Shown: piece by piece, positions 16,879 to 25,960 of the stretch
Layout: every line of letters starts with the position of its first letter
Numbering within the stretch: position 1 is the stretch's first letter
Assembly: GCF_003386095.1 (NCBI RefSeq)
Contig: NZ_QREG01000016.1
Span: forward strand, 96,863-160,862
DNA from: Marinoscillum furvescens DSM 4134
GTDB lineage: Bacteria > Bacteroidota > Bacteroidia > Cytophagales > Cyclobacteriaceae
Length of the DNA: 64,000 nucleotides
Direction: 5' to 3'
Notes under the pieces: generated by a model
What the model saw: only the letters and a program-made list of their open reading frames with translations
Database searches by the model: none
What the model was told of the DNA's origin: nothing
Translations under genes and position numbers: made by a program

Positions 16879-18177
16879 TTATCTGAGGTATTTTTCTAAT
16901 GATGGGCTTAGGGTGAGTTGATCGCCAGTTTGCTGCTGCCAGGTCTGAAATTGGGATACCAGCGATTCTATTTTTTGCTGAGCAGCTTTACGCTCTATGA
17001 GGTTAGTCGTTTCCCAGGGATCACGACCCAAATCGTACAACTCCAGGTCGCCAGATTTTGGGTGCCAGATGAGCTTGTCATCTCCAGAAATAATTGCACG
17101 CTGGTCATCAAACATGGCCAGGTAGATACTTTTCCTTGAGTTTTGCCCCGTTTTGATCACCGGTAGCAAGCTCTCAAATACCAGGTATTCTGGCTGACGA
17201 ATCCCCAGCAGCTCCAGAAGTGTCGGGTAAACATCCTGTAAGTAAACCCGATCGCCCAATTGTTTGCCCTCAGGAAGTCCTGGAGCCTTGATGACCAGTG
17301 GGGCCGTCACACTTGGCTCATACAAGCACACTTTGCCGGCCACTCCATTTTCACCAAAACTGATCCCATGATCAGACATAAACACGATGATGGTGTTTTC
17401 GTAATCACCAGATGCCTTAAGAGCCTTTATGATGTCACCTATCCGCTCATCCATGTGGGTCACCATTGCATTGTTTTGTTGCCTTCGTTTTTTCATCGAT
17501 TGCAAGCTCATCGGCGCATTCGTGTAGTTGTAAGCCACATTTGGATTGAGTGGACCAGGCCTTACACTGGGAGGCAGCGGGATTTCATCTTCAGGATACA
17601 GGTCATAGTAATCCTCATTTGTTTGCCGGGGCACGTGCGGAGCGTTGAATGCCACATAGAGAAAGTATGGGTTTTCCGAATCATAGTTCTCAATAAAGCT
17701 TACGGCCTCCTGTCCGGTAATGTCCGTCACATGTCCATCTTCTGTATAGTAGCTCTTGAGCTGCCCAGGCTGTACACTTCCCACATTATCAAACAACTGA
17801 ACCACGGGCTTTCCCCAGGCATGCCATTTTCCGGTCATATAAGTAGCATAGCCATTCTCCTTGAGCACCTCAGGCATTGATCTGGGAGCGTTTTTCTTAT
17901 TGATTTTTTGGGAGTCCCAAAGGTACTTTCCATAAAAAAGCATCGTGCGGCTCGGCACACACACTGCCGGGGACCAACACCCCATATTGTATGCTGCAGT
18001 AAACGAAACGCCCTCTTTCACTAACTGATCCAGATTAGGAGTAACCATATTGGGATACCCAAATGCCTGCAATGCCTGATTGCTCTGGTCGTCAGATTCG
18101 ATGAAGAGAATATTTGGCTGTGCCTGGATCCAATTAAGAATAAACAAGCAAAATATGACCGTTATACTTCGTTGCAT
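16879..18177 (-). CDS. S1 family sulfatase (formylglycine type)
   Basis: A 432-residue sulfatase, the shortest of the eight here. A signal peptide ends at about A19/Q20. Motifs are ILFIESDDQSNQALQAFG, C73 in SPAVCVPSRTMLFYGKY, MTGKWHAWG, FLYVAFNAPHVPR and FMSDHGISFGENG. The ESDDQ and CVPSRTM style separates it from the CxPSRAG sulfatases in the same operon, so a different sulfate position or linkage is likely. It overlaps the end of a small 43-residue frame upstream by 16 bases and is followed directly by the sulfatase at 15471-16877. No sorting tail or lipobox is present, which suggests a periplasmic enzyme working on imported oligosaccharides. Confidence 0.9.
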   Translation of the reverse strand: MQRSITVIFCLFILNWIQAQPNILFIESDDQSNQALQAFGYPNMVTPNLDQLVKEGVSFTAAYNMGCWSPAVCVPSRTMLFYGKYLWDSQKINKKNAPRSMPEVLKENGYATYMTGKWHAWGKPVVQLFDNVGSVQPGQLKSYYTEDGHVTDITGQEAVSFIENYDSENPYFLYVAFNAPHVPRQTNEDYYDLYPEDEIPLPPSVRPGPLNPNVAYNYTNAPMSLQSMKKRRQQNNAMVTHMDERIGDIIKALKASGDYENTIIVFMSDHGISFGENGVAGKVCLYEPSVTAPLVIKAPGLPEGKQLGDRVYLQDVYPTLLELLGIRQPEYLVFESLLPVIKTGQNSRKSIYLAMFDDQRAIISGDDKLIWHPKSGDLELYDLGRDPWETTNLIERKAAQQKIESLVSQFQTWQQQTGDQLTLSPSLEKYLR

Positions 18178-18293
18178 TTAGCTATTGTTTCTACTCGAAT
18201 GTTTATTTCTGATTCATCATCACTGTCTAACCCGCCTACCATCAGGCAGGCCAGGAAAAAAACCAGTAACGCAAGGGTCAGTAGCTTTCTCAT
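18162..18293 (-). CDS. Possible small exported or membrane peptide (43 aa)
   Basis: A short frame starts at ATG 18291-18293 and ends with TAA at 18162-18164. The product begins MRKLLTLALLVFFLACLMVG, a typical signal or membrane segment with a possible lipobox FLAC, followed by an acidic stretch (LDSDDESEI) and a short tail. It fills the 123-base gap between two sulfatase genes of the operon and overlaps the following sulfatase start by 16 bases. No family was recognised. Coding status is uncertain; the operon position and the clean hydrophobic segment favour a real peptide. Confidence 0.4.
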   Translation of the reverse strand: MRKLLTLALLVFFLACLMVGGLDSDDESEINIRVETIAKCNEV

Positions 18294-18300
18294 TGTATGA

Positions 18301-19971
18301 TTACTTAGGTTCTATAGCCACGCCACGTTCGGCCTCACTGTCTGAGGTATAGCGGAGTACTCTTGGCGCTTCAGAGCCTCGGGCGGCTATTATTGATTGC
18401 TTCCACGCAGCTTTCAGGCGATTATACTGTTCAGTGTAGCGTTGGTCTCCTATCAAGTTGGTTGACTCTTCCGGGTCATCGGCCAGATGATAAAGCTCCT
18501 CGTATACTGGCTCTTCTCCCTGAAGCGGCCCTTCTATATAGGATCTATAGATAGCAATATCCGGATCGTGCACTTTATACAGCATTGCATTCACAGGAAC
18601 ACCCAGAGCTTTGGCGGTAGCTATTTTCTTGCGAGCCGAAAAATTGTTGTTTTTGTAGTACCTGATGTATTTCCACTGCAGATCCTGTACTGACTCGCAG
18701 CGAGGGTTTCCAAACTGGGTAGACCAAAGGTTTTCGGTAAATAAATAGTCCCTGACAGCCTTGCTCTGGCCGGTCATTAATGGCACCAGGCTTTTTCCCT
18801 GATAGGAATCGGGAATAGGAATGTCTGCCATTTCTAGCATAGTGGGTGCCACATCTATAGACTGCACCAGAGCATCTATTTTTCGTCTGCGGCTCGATCT
18901 TCTAGCTTTGGGATCATATACAATCATAGGTACATGCGTGGTAGTTTCATAGCAAAAAGCCTTTCCGCCCAGGCCATGTTGCCCCATAAATAGCCCATGG
19001 TCAGAAGTGAAAATGATAACCGTATTTTTATCCAACCCCTGATCCTTTAAAGTCTGCCGAAGCTGCCCTACCATCCGGTCTATTCCAGTCATGGCCTGTA
19101 GCTGACGCGTATAGCGCTCACGTGTATCCTCAGGAGTATCTACATAGTCATAACCAGTCTGTCGGTCTGCTACATGGTGAATCTTCGGCGGTAGTTTTGG
19201 GGTCACTATATCGGCTTTGGCCACATAGTTGGTAGGTAGTGGCAGGTCCTGATCACGGTAGAGCGATTTATAGATTTCATCGTCAGTGGGTTTTTGTTTC
19301 ATAGAGCTGGTGCCCGCACCATGTGGTAAGTTGAAACACACTGAAAGCATAAAGGGCTGGTTTTTAGGTCGCTCATTGAGGAATTTTATTGACCCCTCCA
19401 GTTTTTGCTCATTGGATAGAAAGTCACTTACACCCTCACTAATGATTTCTGCTTGCGTGTCGGATTTGGCCGCACGAAATATCTCATGATGTTGTTTGGG
19501 ATAAAAACGCAAATGACCATGCCCTGCATACCAGTAGTCAAAGCTTTTTTCCATCACCCCACTGGTATAGCCTCCCTCACCTACGGGCACGTGGTTTTTA
19601 CCAATCCAGCCGGTATAGTAACCGTTTCTGCGCATCACCATCGGGTAACTATCTTCCCAGGCATTTACGCGCATGCTAGTACCTGAGTTGAAGTTGATAC
19701 CGTGCTTTCGCTCAAACTCACTAAGTAAGATGCTCGCTCTGCTGGGTGTGCAAATAGCGCTGGTTACATGGGCATTGGTAAACAATATACCTTCCTCAGC
19801 CAGCTTATCCAGGTTTGGAGTTTTTACTATGGGATTGCCTGTACACCCCATATAGCCATAAGACTGATCATCAGTCAGTATGAAGACAAAATTTGGGTTG
19901 GAGGTGTCCTGAGCAAAACTCAATTGTATCAGGCCAAAGATGATAAAACAACTAAATGCAAAAGATTTCAT
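18301..19971 (-). CDS. S1 family sulfatase (formylglycine type)
   Basis: A 556-residue sulfatase with signal peptide MKSFAFSCFIIFGLIQLSFA. Motifs are FILTDDQSYGYMGCTGN (residues 30-46), C74 in AICTPSRASILLSEFERKHG, WIGKNHVPVG, MLSVCFNLPHG and FTSDHGLFMGQHGLGGKAF. The LSEFERKHG extension and the long region between residues 200 and 330 set it apart from the other sulfatases of the cluster. It heads the minus-strand sulfatase run and lies just after the terminator of the uptake operon, so its promoter should be in the 165 bases upstream (19972-20137). There a near-match to the -7 element (TAGTTTG, minus strand, around 19990-20000) is visible. Probably periplasmic. Confidence 0.9.
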   Translation of the reverse strand: MKSFAFSCFIIFGLIQLSFAQDTSNPNFVFILTDDQSYGYMGCTGNPIVKTPNLDKLAEEGILFTNAHVTSAICTPSRASILLSEFERKHGINFNSGTSMRVNAWEDSYPMVMRRNGYYTGWIGKNHVPVGEGGYTSGVMEKSFDYWYAGHGHLRFYPKQHHEIFRAAKSDTQAEIISEGVSDFLSNEQKLEGSIKFLNERPKNQPFMLSVCFNLPHGAGTSSMKQKPTDDEIYKSLYRDQDLPLPTNYVAKADIVTPKLPPKIHHVADRQTGYDYVDTPEDTRERYTRQLQAMTGIDRMVGQLRQTLKDQGLDKNTVIIFTSDHGLFMGQHGLGGKAFCYETTTHVPMIVYDPKARRSSRRRKIDALVQSIDVAPTMLEMADIPIPDSYQGKSLVPLMTGQSKAVRDYLFTENLWSTQFGNPRCESVQDLQWKYIRYYKNNNFSARKKIATAKALGVPVNAMLYKVHDPDIAIYRSYIEGPLQGEEPVYEELYHLADDPEESTNLIGDQRYTEQYNRLKAAWKQSIIAARGSEAPRVLRYTSDSEAERGVAIEPK

Positions 19972-20090
19972 ATCGATGTTTGAATTACCTCAAACTAATT
20001 AAGAATAGTGGAGACTATTGATGGAAACCCATTGCGCAGATATGGTACTCCTTAAAAAGATATAATAAGGAGGTGTGTTTCACTTCAGCC

Positions 20091-20123
20091 AAAAAAAAAC
20101 ACGCATGCCGAAACATGCGTGTT
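20091..20123 (-). terminator. Rho-independent terminator of the first uptake operon
   Basis: A perfect 10-bp stem, AACACGCATG (20098-20107) pairing with CATGCGTGTT (20114-20123), has a 6-base loop and on the minus strand runs into nine T residues (A-run at 20091-20099 on the plus strand). It lies 15-47 bases after the stop of the PKD lipoprotein gene at 20138 and isolates the uptake operon from the sulfatase operon. Confidence 0.9.
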
Positions 20124-20137
20124 AAAATCATTCTAGA

Positions 20138-21625
20138 CTACTGTATTGGCTGCCAGTCAACATAATCTATTTCGAAAGCAGCATCTGAATCTGAGGCTTG
20201 TGCTGCTCCAATACGTATCTGAAACTTAAAGGCACGATCTACGAGCTCTTCAAGAACTGTAAGTTTGAAGGAGACCTCTACCCATTCATCAGTATCTGCA
20301 AAATTTCCATCATCATCCGTATCTGTAAATTCAGAATGAGACCAGGTTGTCAGGTTTGAAGAGAACTTTCCTCCCAACTTAAAAACCCCAAGAACCTGCT
20401 GTGCAGTCTCAGCATCACTTCCCGGTCCTTGTGTAAATACCGCATGATCCTGAATATAGCAACGCATCTCTAATGGACCTCCATCGGCTTCTGAACCACC
20501 CAGTGTATTTCTAAATCGAATTTTTAGATTGTAGTCACCTGCTGGTATTGAGCTGATTTTATTGGAGCTAATTACTGCTCCTGAGGCCATATCGCCACCT
20601 TGAGGAACCTTAACTCTCATGACACTTTCGCCTCCTCCATCAGCGGAGATAAACGTTACATTTTCGGCATCAACACCCTGCACAATCGTCCAGCCCGTGC
20701 CTGATTCAAAATCCCATTCGGTCCCGGCCTGTCCCAAAATTTGATTCGACACCTCCTCCACTACAATTACATCATTCAGCGTTTCCGTGTCCGAATTTCC
20801 GTCTTGAGTCCTGGTAGCCACTAGAGTCACATCAAAAACTCCGGGAGTGTTATATGTAATTACAGGATTTTCATCGGTAGACGTTGCAGGTGTTCCTCCT
20901 TCAAAAGTCCAAACAAAACTATCAGGGCTATTGGCTGATGTATTTGTGAAAGTAACGGTCATTCCCTGATTAATGGTCGTTGCACTTGTAGTAAAAGATG
21001 CCTCTACAGCCTCTTGCTGAACAGTGATCATTTCTGATTTCACTTTAGTATCATTGCCGGAATCAGAAGCCCTGGTGACTTTGAGGGTCACATCATAATT
21101 TCCAAATCTATCGTATGTTACGGTAGGATTTCGAATAGTTGAACTTGCGGGAGTACCACCTTCAAAAGTCCACTCCCAGGTATCTCCTTCCCTTAGACCG
21201 ATAGATTCATCCGTAAATACAACCTGTCCACCTTCCGGGATAGTAGTCAAATCTGCACTAAAAGCAGCTTGCACCTCCACGGGTTCAGCAGAAACTTGAA
21301 TGGTTATTTCTTCACGCTTCTTTTCTCCATTTCTAAAAGTCACCTCCACTGAAGCTGTAAAACTCCCGGTACTGCCATACTTAACAGTAACAGTTCTATT
21401 CGTTGAAGTAGCTGGATTGCCACCTTCGAATGTCCAGACTCTGCTTTCTGCTTCCGTAGAAGCGTCTGTAAATGTCACGGATTCTCCAATGGTGATTTCT
21501 GTGGCGTTGGCAAAAACGTCTAGCTCACCTGCCAGGATCTCGGGCTCATTATCTTCAGTACATCCATAAAAGATAGCCGCCCCACCTAACAGTAGCACTG
21601 GTAGAATATGTCTAAATATTTTCAT
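20138..21625 (-). CDS. PKD-domain surface glycan-binding lipoprotein
   Basis: A 495-residue lipoprotein (lipobox ending YGC, C22). Three PKD-type domains follow, roughly residues 36-113, 117-203 and 206-292, each with the WTFEGGTPATS-like core that marks this family. From about residue 300 a jelly-roll resembling carbohydrate-binding modules runs to the end (WDFESGTGWTIVQG ... FEIDYVDWQPIQ). Proteins of this kind next to SusC/SusD pairs play the role of SusE/SusF, holding polysaccharide at the outer surface. It is the last gene of the operon and is separated from the preceding PKD gene by 192 bases that contain a hairpin, so its expression may be lower or separate. No catalytic motif is present. 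Confidence 0.8.
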   Translation of the reverse strand: MKIFRHILPVLLLGGAAIFYGCTEDNEPEILAGELDVFANATEITIGESVTFTDASTEAESRVWTFEGGNPATSTNRTVTVKYGSTGSFTASVEVTFRNGEKKREEITIQVSAEPVEVQAAFSADLTTIPEGGQVVFTDESIGLREGDTWEWTFEGGTPASSTIRNPTVTYDRFGNYDVTLKVTRASDSGNDTKVKSEMITVQQEAVEASFTTSATTINQGMTVTFTNTSANSPDSFVWTFEGGTPATSTDENPVITYNTPGVFDVTLVATRTQDGNSDTETLNDVIVVEEVSNQILGQAGTEWDFESGTGWTIVQGVDAENVTFISADGGGESVMRVKVPQGGDMASGAVISSNKISSIPAGDYNLKIRFRNTLGGSEADGGPLEMRCYIQDHAVFTQGPGSDAETAQQVLGVFKLGGKFSSNLTTWSHSEFTDTDDDGNFADTDEWVEVSFKLTVLEELVDRAFKFQIRIGAAQASDSDAAFEIDYVDWQPIQ

Positions 21626-21767
21626 GTGTATAAGTTTATTTCAACGGTCACATGGAATTCGCGATAAACTTTATTCATCCTTCGGTTGGTATAAATTAGG
21701 ATGCCTAAAGTTTATGCTCATTTCATGATTTCTTTTTTAAAGGTCCAATTCGATTAATGATTTCACC

Positions 21768-21801
21768 AAAAAAGGGCACCGGCAGCCCCTAAGGACTACC
21801 G
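21768..21801 (-). terminator. Candidate intra-operon terminator or attenuator
   Basis: On the minus strand a 9-bp stem with two G-T pairs (21780-21788 with 21793-21801, loop of four) is followed after a short GC stretch by six T residues (21768-21773). It lies just after the stop of the PKD gene at 21818, so only part of the transcription may reach the last PKD gene. Confidence 0.65.
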
Positions 21802-21817
21802 ATATCCCATTCTTTTA

Positions 21818-23284
21818 TTAAGGTTCTTCGGTGAGGTATACATTATCCAAAAGAATGTCGCATTCACCCCTTACCCTCAATACAGGAAAGGCAACTGCCG
21901 CATTTCCAATGTGCGTACACTCGAAAGTATAGGTGTGTTCTACCCATTGGTTTGGTGTGAAACTATCAAGTCGGACTGGTGCTGTAAGGCCGGACCAATT
22001 GTTAAGTGCCTGCCCAAAGTTCTGAATCATCGCAGGTCCTTTATCTCCTTCCGTAGGATGCGTCCAGCTTCCACTCGACAATACTTTGATCATCATGGAC
22101 ACCCTGTAGGTTTTACCTACCTCCAACTGAATGGCATTGTCTGCAGGATTATTATCTATTCTAGGGTCTGTAGCATCACCCGCGGCCTGAATTAATCGAT
22201 AATGCGCATTGCCTGAATAGGATGTCTCGGCAGTCACCGATTCGTCGAGATCGAAGGTACCACCACCTCCGGCATATGACTTCCCATTAAACTCAATCAA
22301 CACCTTACCATCTGCCCCATCTGCCGCAAAAACAAACTCCCTCCATGGATCAATAGTCAATCGATCACCATCCAGTTCGAAACGTTCGAAATTACCATTA
22401 TCATTGATGACACTGGCTGGCTGAAGTTCTCTGACGATGATATAGTCAACAACTACTGTATCAGCCGCGCCTCCGGCATTGACCGCAACCAGGCTTACAT
22501 CGTAAACACCAGGCTCATTGTAAGTGACTACTGGGTTGGCCTCTACTGAAGTGGCTGGCGTACCGCCTTCAAAGGTCCACTGGTAGGTATCCGCTCCAGT
22601 AGTGGTGTTGGTGTAGGTAACGCTACCACCTGCATCGATGGTAGTTTCATCGGCTGTAAAACTAATAATCGCCTCATCCAGTGAATTGACAGTGATGTAA
22701 TCTTCCATCACCAGAGTATCCACTGATGAAACATCGCTGCGCGTTGCGATCAACGTAACATCATAAACCCCTTCTGCGGCATATGTAACTTCCGGGTTTT
22801 GGTCTGCGGAAGTGGAAGGCGTACCACCTTCAAATATCCACTTCCAGGTATCCGCTTCGCCAGTAGAGGCATCGGTAAACTGCACCGAAGCATCAATAAT
22901 AGCGGTGGTTGGTTCTGCGCTGAAATCAGCCACAACTGCTCCTACCACATCCACTGGAACTCTTGCTATTTTACCGGATCCATCCTCAAATGTCAGCTGA
23001 ACAGTAGAAACATAATCACCAGCAGTCATGTAAGTCACCTCCACTTCTGCTTCAGTAGACTCTGAAGGATTTCCTCCCGGAAAATTCCACAGCCTACTCA
23101 CGACTCCCTCTGTCTGGTCATTGAAAAGAACCTTCCCTCCTTCTACCACCACTGACTTATCCACTGAAACAGCAGTGCTCTGATTGATTAGGACCGGATC
23201 TTTGGGCTTGTCTTCTTCACAAGACAGTGACAGTACTGCCAACCCAAAAACCGTCATATATTTTAGTTTTCTAAATTGTATCAT
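21818..23284 (-). CDS. PKD-domain surface glycan-binding lipoprotein
   Basis: A 488-residue lipoprotein (lipobox LSLSC, C22). It repeats the architecture of the neighbour at 20138: three PKD-type domains over about residues 35-115, 118-200 and 205-290, with WNFPGGNPSES and WTFEGGTPATS cores, then a carbohydrate-binding-like beta-sandwich from about residue 300 (NFERFELDGDRLTIDPWREF ... DILLDNVYLTEEP). The two genes look like an old tandem duplication, because the PKD parts are clearly related while the C-terminal domains differ. Different C-terminal modules suggest binding of different parts of the same glycan. It is 34 bases downstream of the DUF1735-like gene in the SusC/SusD operon. Confidence 0.8.
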   Translation of the reverse strand: MIQFRKLKYMTVFGLAVLSLSCEEDKPKDPVLINQSTAVSVDKSVVVEGGKVLFNDQTEGVVSRLWNFPGGNPSESTEAEVEVTYMTAGDYVSTVQLTFEDGSGKIARVPVDVVGAVVADFSAEPTTAIIDASVQFTDASTGEADTWKWIFEGGTPSTSADQNPEVTYAAEGVYDVTLIATRSDVSSVDTLVMEDYITVNSLDEAIISFTADETTIDAGGSVTYTNTTTGADTYQWTFEGGTPATSVEANPVVTYNEPGVYDVSLVAVNAGGAADTVVVDYIIVRELQPASVINDNGNFERFELDGDRLTIDPWREFVFAADGADGKVLIEFNGKSYAGGGGTFDLDESVTAETSYSGNAHYRLIQAAGDATDPRIDNNPADNAIQLEVGKTYRVSMMIKVLSSGSWTHPTEGDKGPAMIQNFGQALNNWSGLTAPVRLDSFTPNQWVEHTYTFECTHIGNAAVAFPVLRVRGECDILLDNVYLTEEP

Positions 23285-23318
23285 AGGTTTTCTATTAGGT
23301 TATTTAGTTGGTAATTCA

Positions 23319-24191
23319 TCACCATGTTTCGAAGACCACTCCATTGTCTCTAAACACCAATGAATCATAGACAGGTACTGGATCCTCCGTACCTATCTGA
23401 TAGGAATAGGTATATACCAGTGCCTTATTACTGGCTACCTTGCCACTAAAATTCAGTATCTGAACATTTGGATCAGGAGTACCGAGCGCTGCACTCAGCG
23501 CCAAACTCTCCGGATCTACATTGAGCTCAAGTGAATTTGTAACTTCAGTACCATCACCAATTGCCGGAACAACTACCTGATTTACTCCACTAGTAGTCAC
23601 TTCGAGTGCATCATAAATCCGAAGATCATCAGTGAGTCCGGTTCTGCCGGCATCTTCATCATACTTGTAGACCTTTCCATTCACAGTACCCAACTGATAG
23701 TAGGTACCATGGAAATCATTGATGTATTTCACCATTAATAAAACATAGTCTTTGCCAGCCAGCACCTGATCAGTAGTAAACCCTGTCAGTTTGATTGGCA
23801 ACACATAGTTGTTACCCAAAGACAAATCGTCAACATAAAAATCATCAGTGAAGGTCAGTCTGAATTGTCCTTGAAACTCCCCAGACTTCACTTCAATAAC
23901 AGAGTCTTCACCAACGTGCATGGTATAATGGCTGCCAGGCAAAAGTGAAACTCCATCTGGAAGCAAATCCGGAGCAAGTGAAAATGATGCCAACTCGGTG
24001 ACTTCATTGTGCCGCTTTCCCCCAAGGACAATCCCCACTTCAATATCAGTATCTGAAGTAAAAACTGTTCGAAGGGGTTTTTGGTGAGGGAAATACAATG
24101 AACTTACTTCAAAGTCTTCTTTAAAGTCTTCATAACAGGAAGTCATACTCACTAATAAAACTCCCAATGTGATATATAGTAATTTTTTCAT
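23319..24191 (-). CDS. DUF1735-like SusE-position surface lipoprotein
   Basis: A 290-residue lipoprotein when started at the ATG at 24191, giving MKKLLYITLGVLLVSMTSC with a lipobox Cys at 19; a start at 24212 would overlap the SusD gene. The N-terminal half has the pattern of the BT_3987/DUF1735 domain of Bacteroidota PULs (strand-rich region with VEVGIVLGGKRHNEV-type sequence, then LPDGVSLLPGSHYTM and NYVLPIKLTGFT). The C-terminal half, from about residue 165, is another beta domain (FHGTYYQLGTVNGKVYKY). Such proteins follow susD and are thought to help capture glycan at the surface. No enzymatic motif was seen. Confidence 0.7.
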   Translation of the reverse strand: MKKLLYITLGVLLVSMTSCYEDFKEDFEVSSLYFPHQKPLRTVFTSDTDIEVGIVLGGKRHNEVTELASFSLAPDLLPDGVSLLPGSHYTMHVGEDSVIEVKSGEFQGQFRLTFTDDFYVDDLSLGNNYVLPIKLTGFTTDQVLAGKDYVLLMVKYINDFHGTYYQLGTVNGKVYKYDEDAGRTGLTDDLRIYDALEVTTSGVNQVVVPAIGDGTEVTNSLELNVDPESLALSAALGTPDPNVQILNFSGKVASNKALVYTYSYQIGTEDPVPVYDSLVFRDNGVVFETW

Positions 24192-24205
24192 GTTCCTTCT
24201 ATTTA

Positions 24206-25957
24206 TTACCATCCCTGGTTTTGTGAAATTGTAGGAGTCTTGATTGACTCATTGAACGGCATGGGACCAAACCTCATATGAGCTTCAAACTGTGGCGTCA
24301 CTAGCGGCTCTACTGAATAGGACTTATCTCCCAATTGATCTTTAGTGATCACGATTCTGTTGATGGTCTCATTGAGGTCTTCGAGATCACCTCCCCATCT
24401 TCTGATATCATAGAAGTAGTGTCCTTCAAAGCAAAGCTCTACCCTTCTTTCATTGCGAATGATCTGCCTTAATGTAAACTCATCGTTGGCAGCAACTGCG
24501 AGGTATTCGTCATTAGAAATGCCCGCGCGTCTTCTTATTTCGGCCAGAGCCTGGTAGGCTGTAAGTCCAAGACCATTGGGGTCATTATGAGCACCATATG
24601 CTTCTAGCGCTGCCTCTGCGTAGTTGAGCATCAACTCTCCTTTTCTAATCAGCGGGAAGTAGTGCCGGGCATTGGAGTTGGTATTTAGATCCGCTGCAGC
24701 GGCAACCCATTTCCTCAGGTAATACCCCGTTCTTGTAGAATTATTCACCGTTGCTGCGTCGCTTCCACCAGGATAATCTTTTCCATCCACAAACGTTTCG
24801 ATAACGCTGCCTTTGAAAGCCTGTCCATCGTAAAGAATAGTCGCATTGAACCGGGCATTTCTTCCGGCATAAGGCTGATCTACATCATAACCACTTAATG
24901 GATCATCAGTAGGGTACCCATTTGCCAATGGAAATGCATCCACCAGATTTTGCGTCGGGTTGGTTCTGCCTCCACCTAAATAGGTAGGTGGAAATTCATT
25001 ACGCTCTATTGCATTGTTTATTCCACCCAGTTTCCTAAGGATGACTTCATCATTTTCAGAGTCTGTATAGAATGCCTCTCCACCATCATCGTAAATATTA
25101 GGCAGACTGGTGCCCAACACTTCCAGTGCAGCTGCAGCAGCATCTGCTGCTTTGGCCATCATGTCTTCATCTACTCTACCTTCATTATACAAAGCACTCC
25201 CTGCGTATAAATACACTCTTGATAGCAAAGCATTGGCAGCCACACTGGTAGCTCGCCCATAGTTGAAGTTATAGCCCAAAGCAAAATCATCACCCGGAGT
25301 ATATGCTTCTGGTAATAAAGTTGCCGCCTGATTTAGATCAGCGACAATTTGATTGACTACTTCATCAAAGGTATTTCGCTCAAGCAACTCATAATCATTG
25401 GCATCCTGCACTTCCAGTATTAAGGGTACTCCCATCATTTCACCCGATGCATCCACACCAGCAAAACGCTTGAGAAGATTAAAGTACCAATAGCCTCTTA
25501 GGAAATACGATTCACCTTCGAGTCTTTGCCGTATGGTGGCATTAATCGTAGAATCTGACTCACTTTTCCCTTTCCAAAAGGTGAAGTTTGAATCGATCCC
25601 CAATTCAAGGAAGTTATGTACAGCCTGGATCGCACGATAGCTAATGGTCCATCCACCTATATCTACAGGGTTACTGATCCTCTCCCATCGCTCTGCCAGT
25701 GTTTTGTTCAAATTATTCGTCAAATTATTTGTCACCGCATTTTGCGTGGCACAATCCAAAAATCCTCCGTATGCATCAGGCGAGCTTGGCATCAGGCTGT
25801 ATGCCCGCAGCAACATACCTTCTACCCGAGCTGGGTCATTTACCGTTTGCTCAAGAGTTCGCTCATTGTCGTACTTCGGTTCGAAAAATTCTTCGTCGCA
25901 GGCACTTAGCATGATAAGCGCCAAAGACATGTATAGTATCTTTTTCATTCTGTTCAT
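24206..25957 (-). CDS. SusD-like nutrient-binding lipoprotein
   Basis: A 583-residue SusD/RagB family protein. It has a lipobox (MLSAC, near residue 20; an ATG three codons in at 25948 is an alternative start). SusD features include FLRGYWYFNLLKRFAGV around residue 160, the TPR-like helices, ELMLNYAEAALEAYG and IRRRAGISNDEYLAV, and RNERRVELCFEGHYFYDIRRWG near residue 510. The C-terminus ends in the frequent pattern TISQNQGW. SusD forms the lid of the SusC transporter and delivers oligosaccharides. It follows its SusC gene (25961) by 3 bases, so the pair is tightly co-expressed. It is the second SusD of this operon. Confidence 0.93.
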   Translation of the reverse strand: MNRMKKILYMSLALIMLSACDEEFFEPKYDNERTLEQTVNDPARVEGMLLRAYSLMPSSPDAYGGFLDCATQNAVTNNLTNNLNKTLAERWERISNPVDIGGWTISYRAIQAVHNFLELGIDSNFTFWKGKSESDSTINATIRQRLEGESYFLRGYWYFNLLKRFAGVDASGEMMGVPLILEVQDANDYELLERNTFDEVVNQIVADLNQAATLLPEAYTPGDDFALGYNFNYGRATSVAANALLSRVYLYAGSALYNEGRVDEDMMAKAADAAAAALEVLGTSLPNIYDDGGEAFYTDSENDEVILRKLGGINNAIERNEFPPTYLGGGRTNPTQNLVDAFPLANGYPTDDPLSGYDVDQPYAGRNARFNATILYDGQAFKGSVIETFVDGKDYPGGSDAATVNNSTRTGYYLRKWVAAAADLNTNSNARHYFPLIRKGELMLNYAEAALEAYGAHNDPNGLGLTAYQALAEIRRRAGISNDEYLAVAANDEFTLRQIIRNERRVELCFEGHYFYDIRRWGGDLEDLNETINRIVITKDQLGDKSYSVEPLVTPQFEAHMRFGPMPFNESIKTPTISQNQGW

Positions 25958-25960
25958 TCG

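Noticed and set aside
17260..17880. Open frame of 206 codons on the plus strand
   Set aside because: It is antisense to the sulfatase at 16879-18177 and its composition does not look like a protein.
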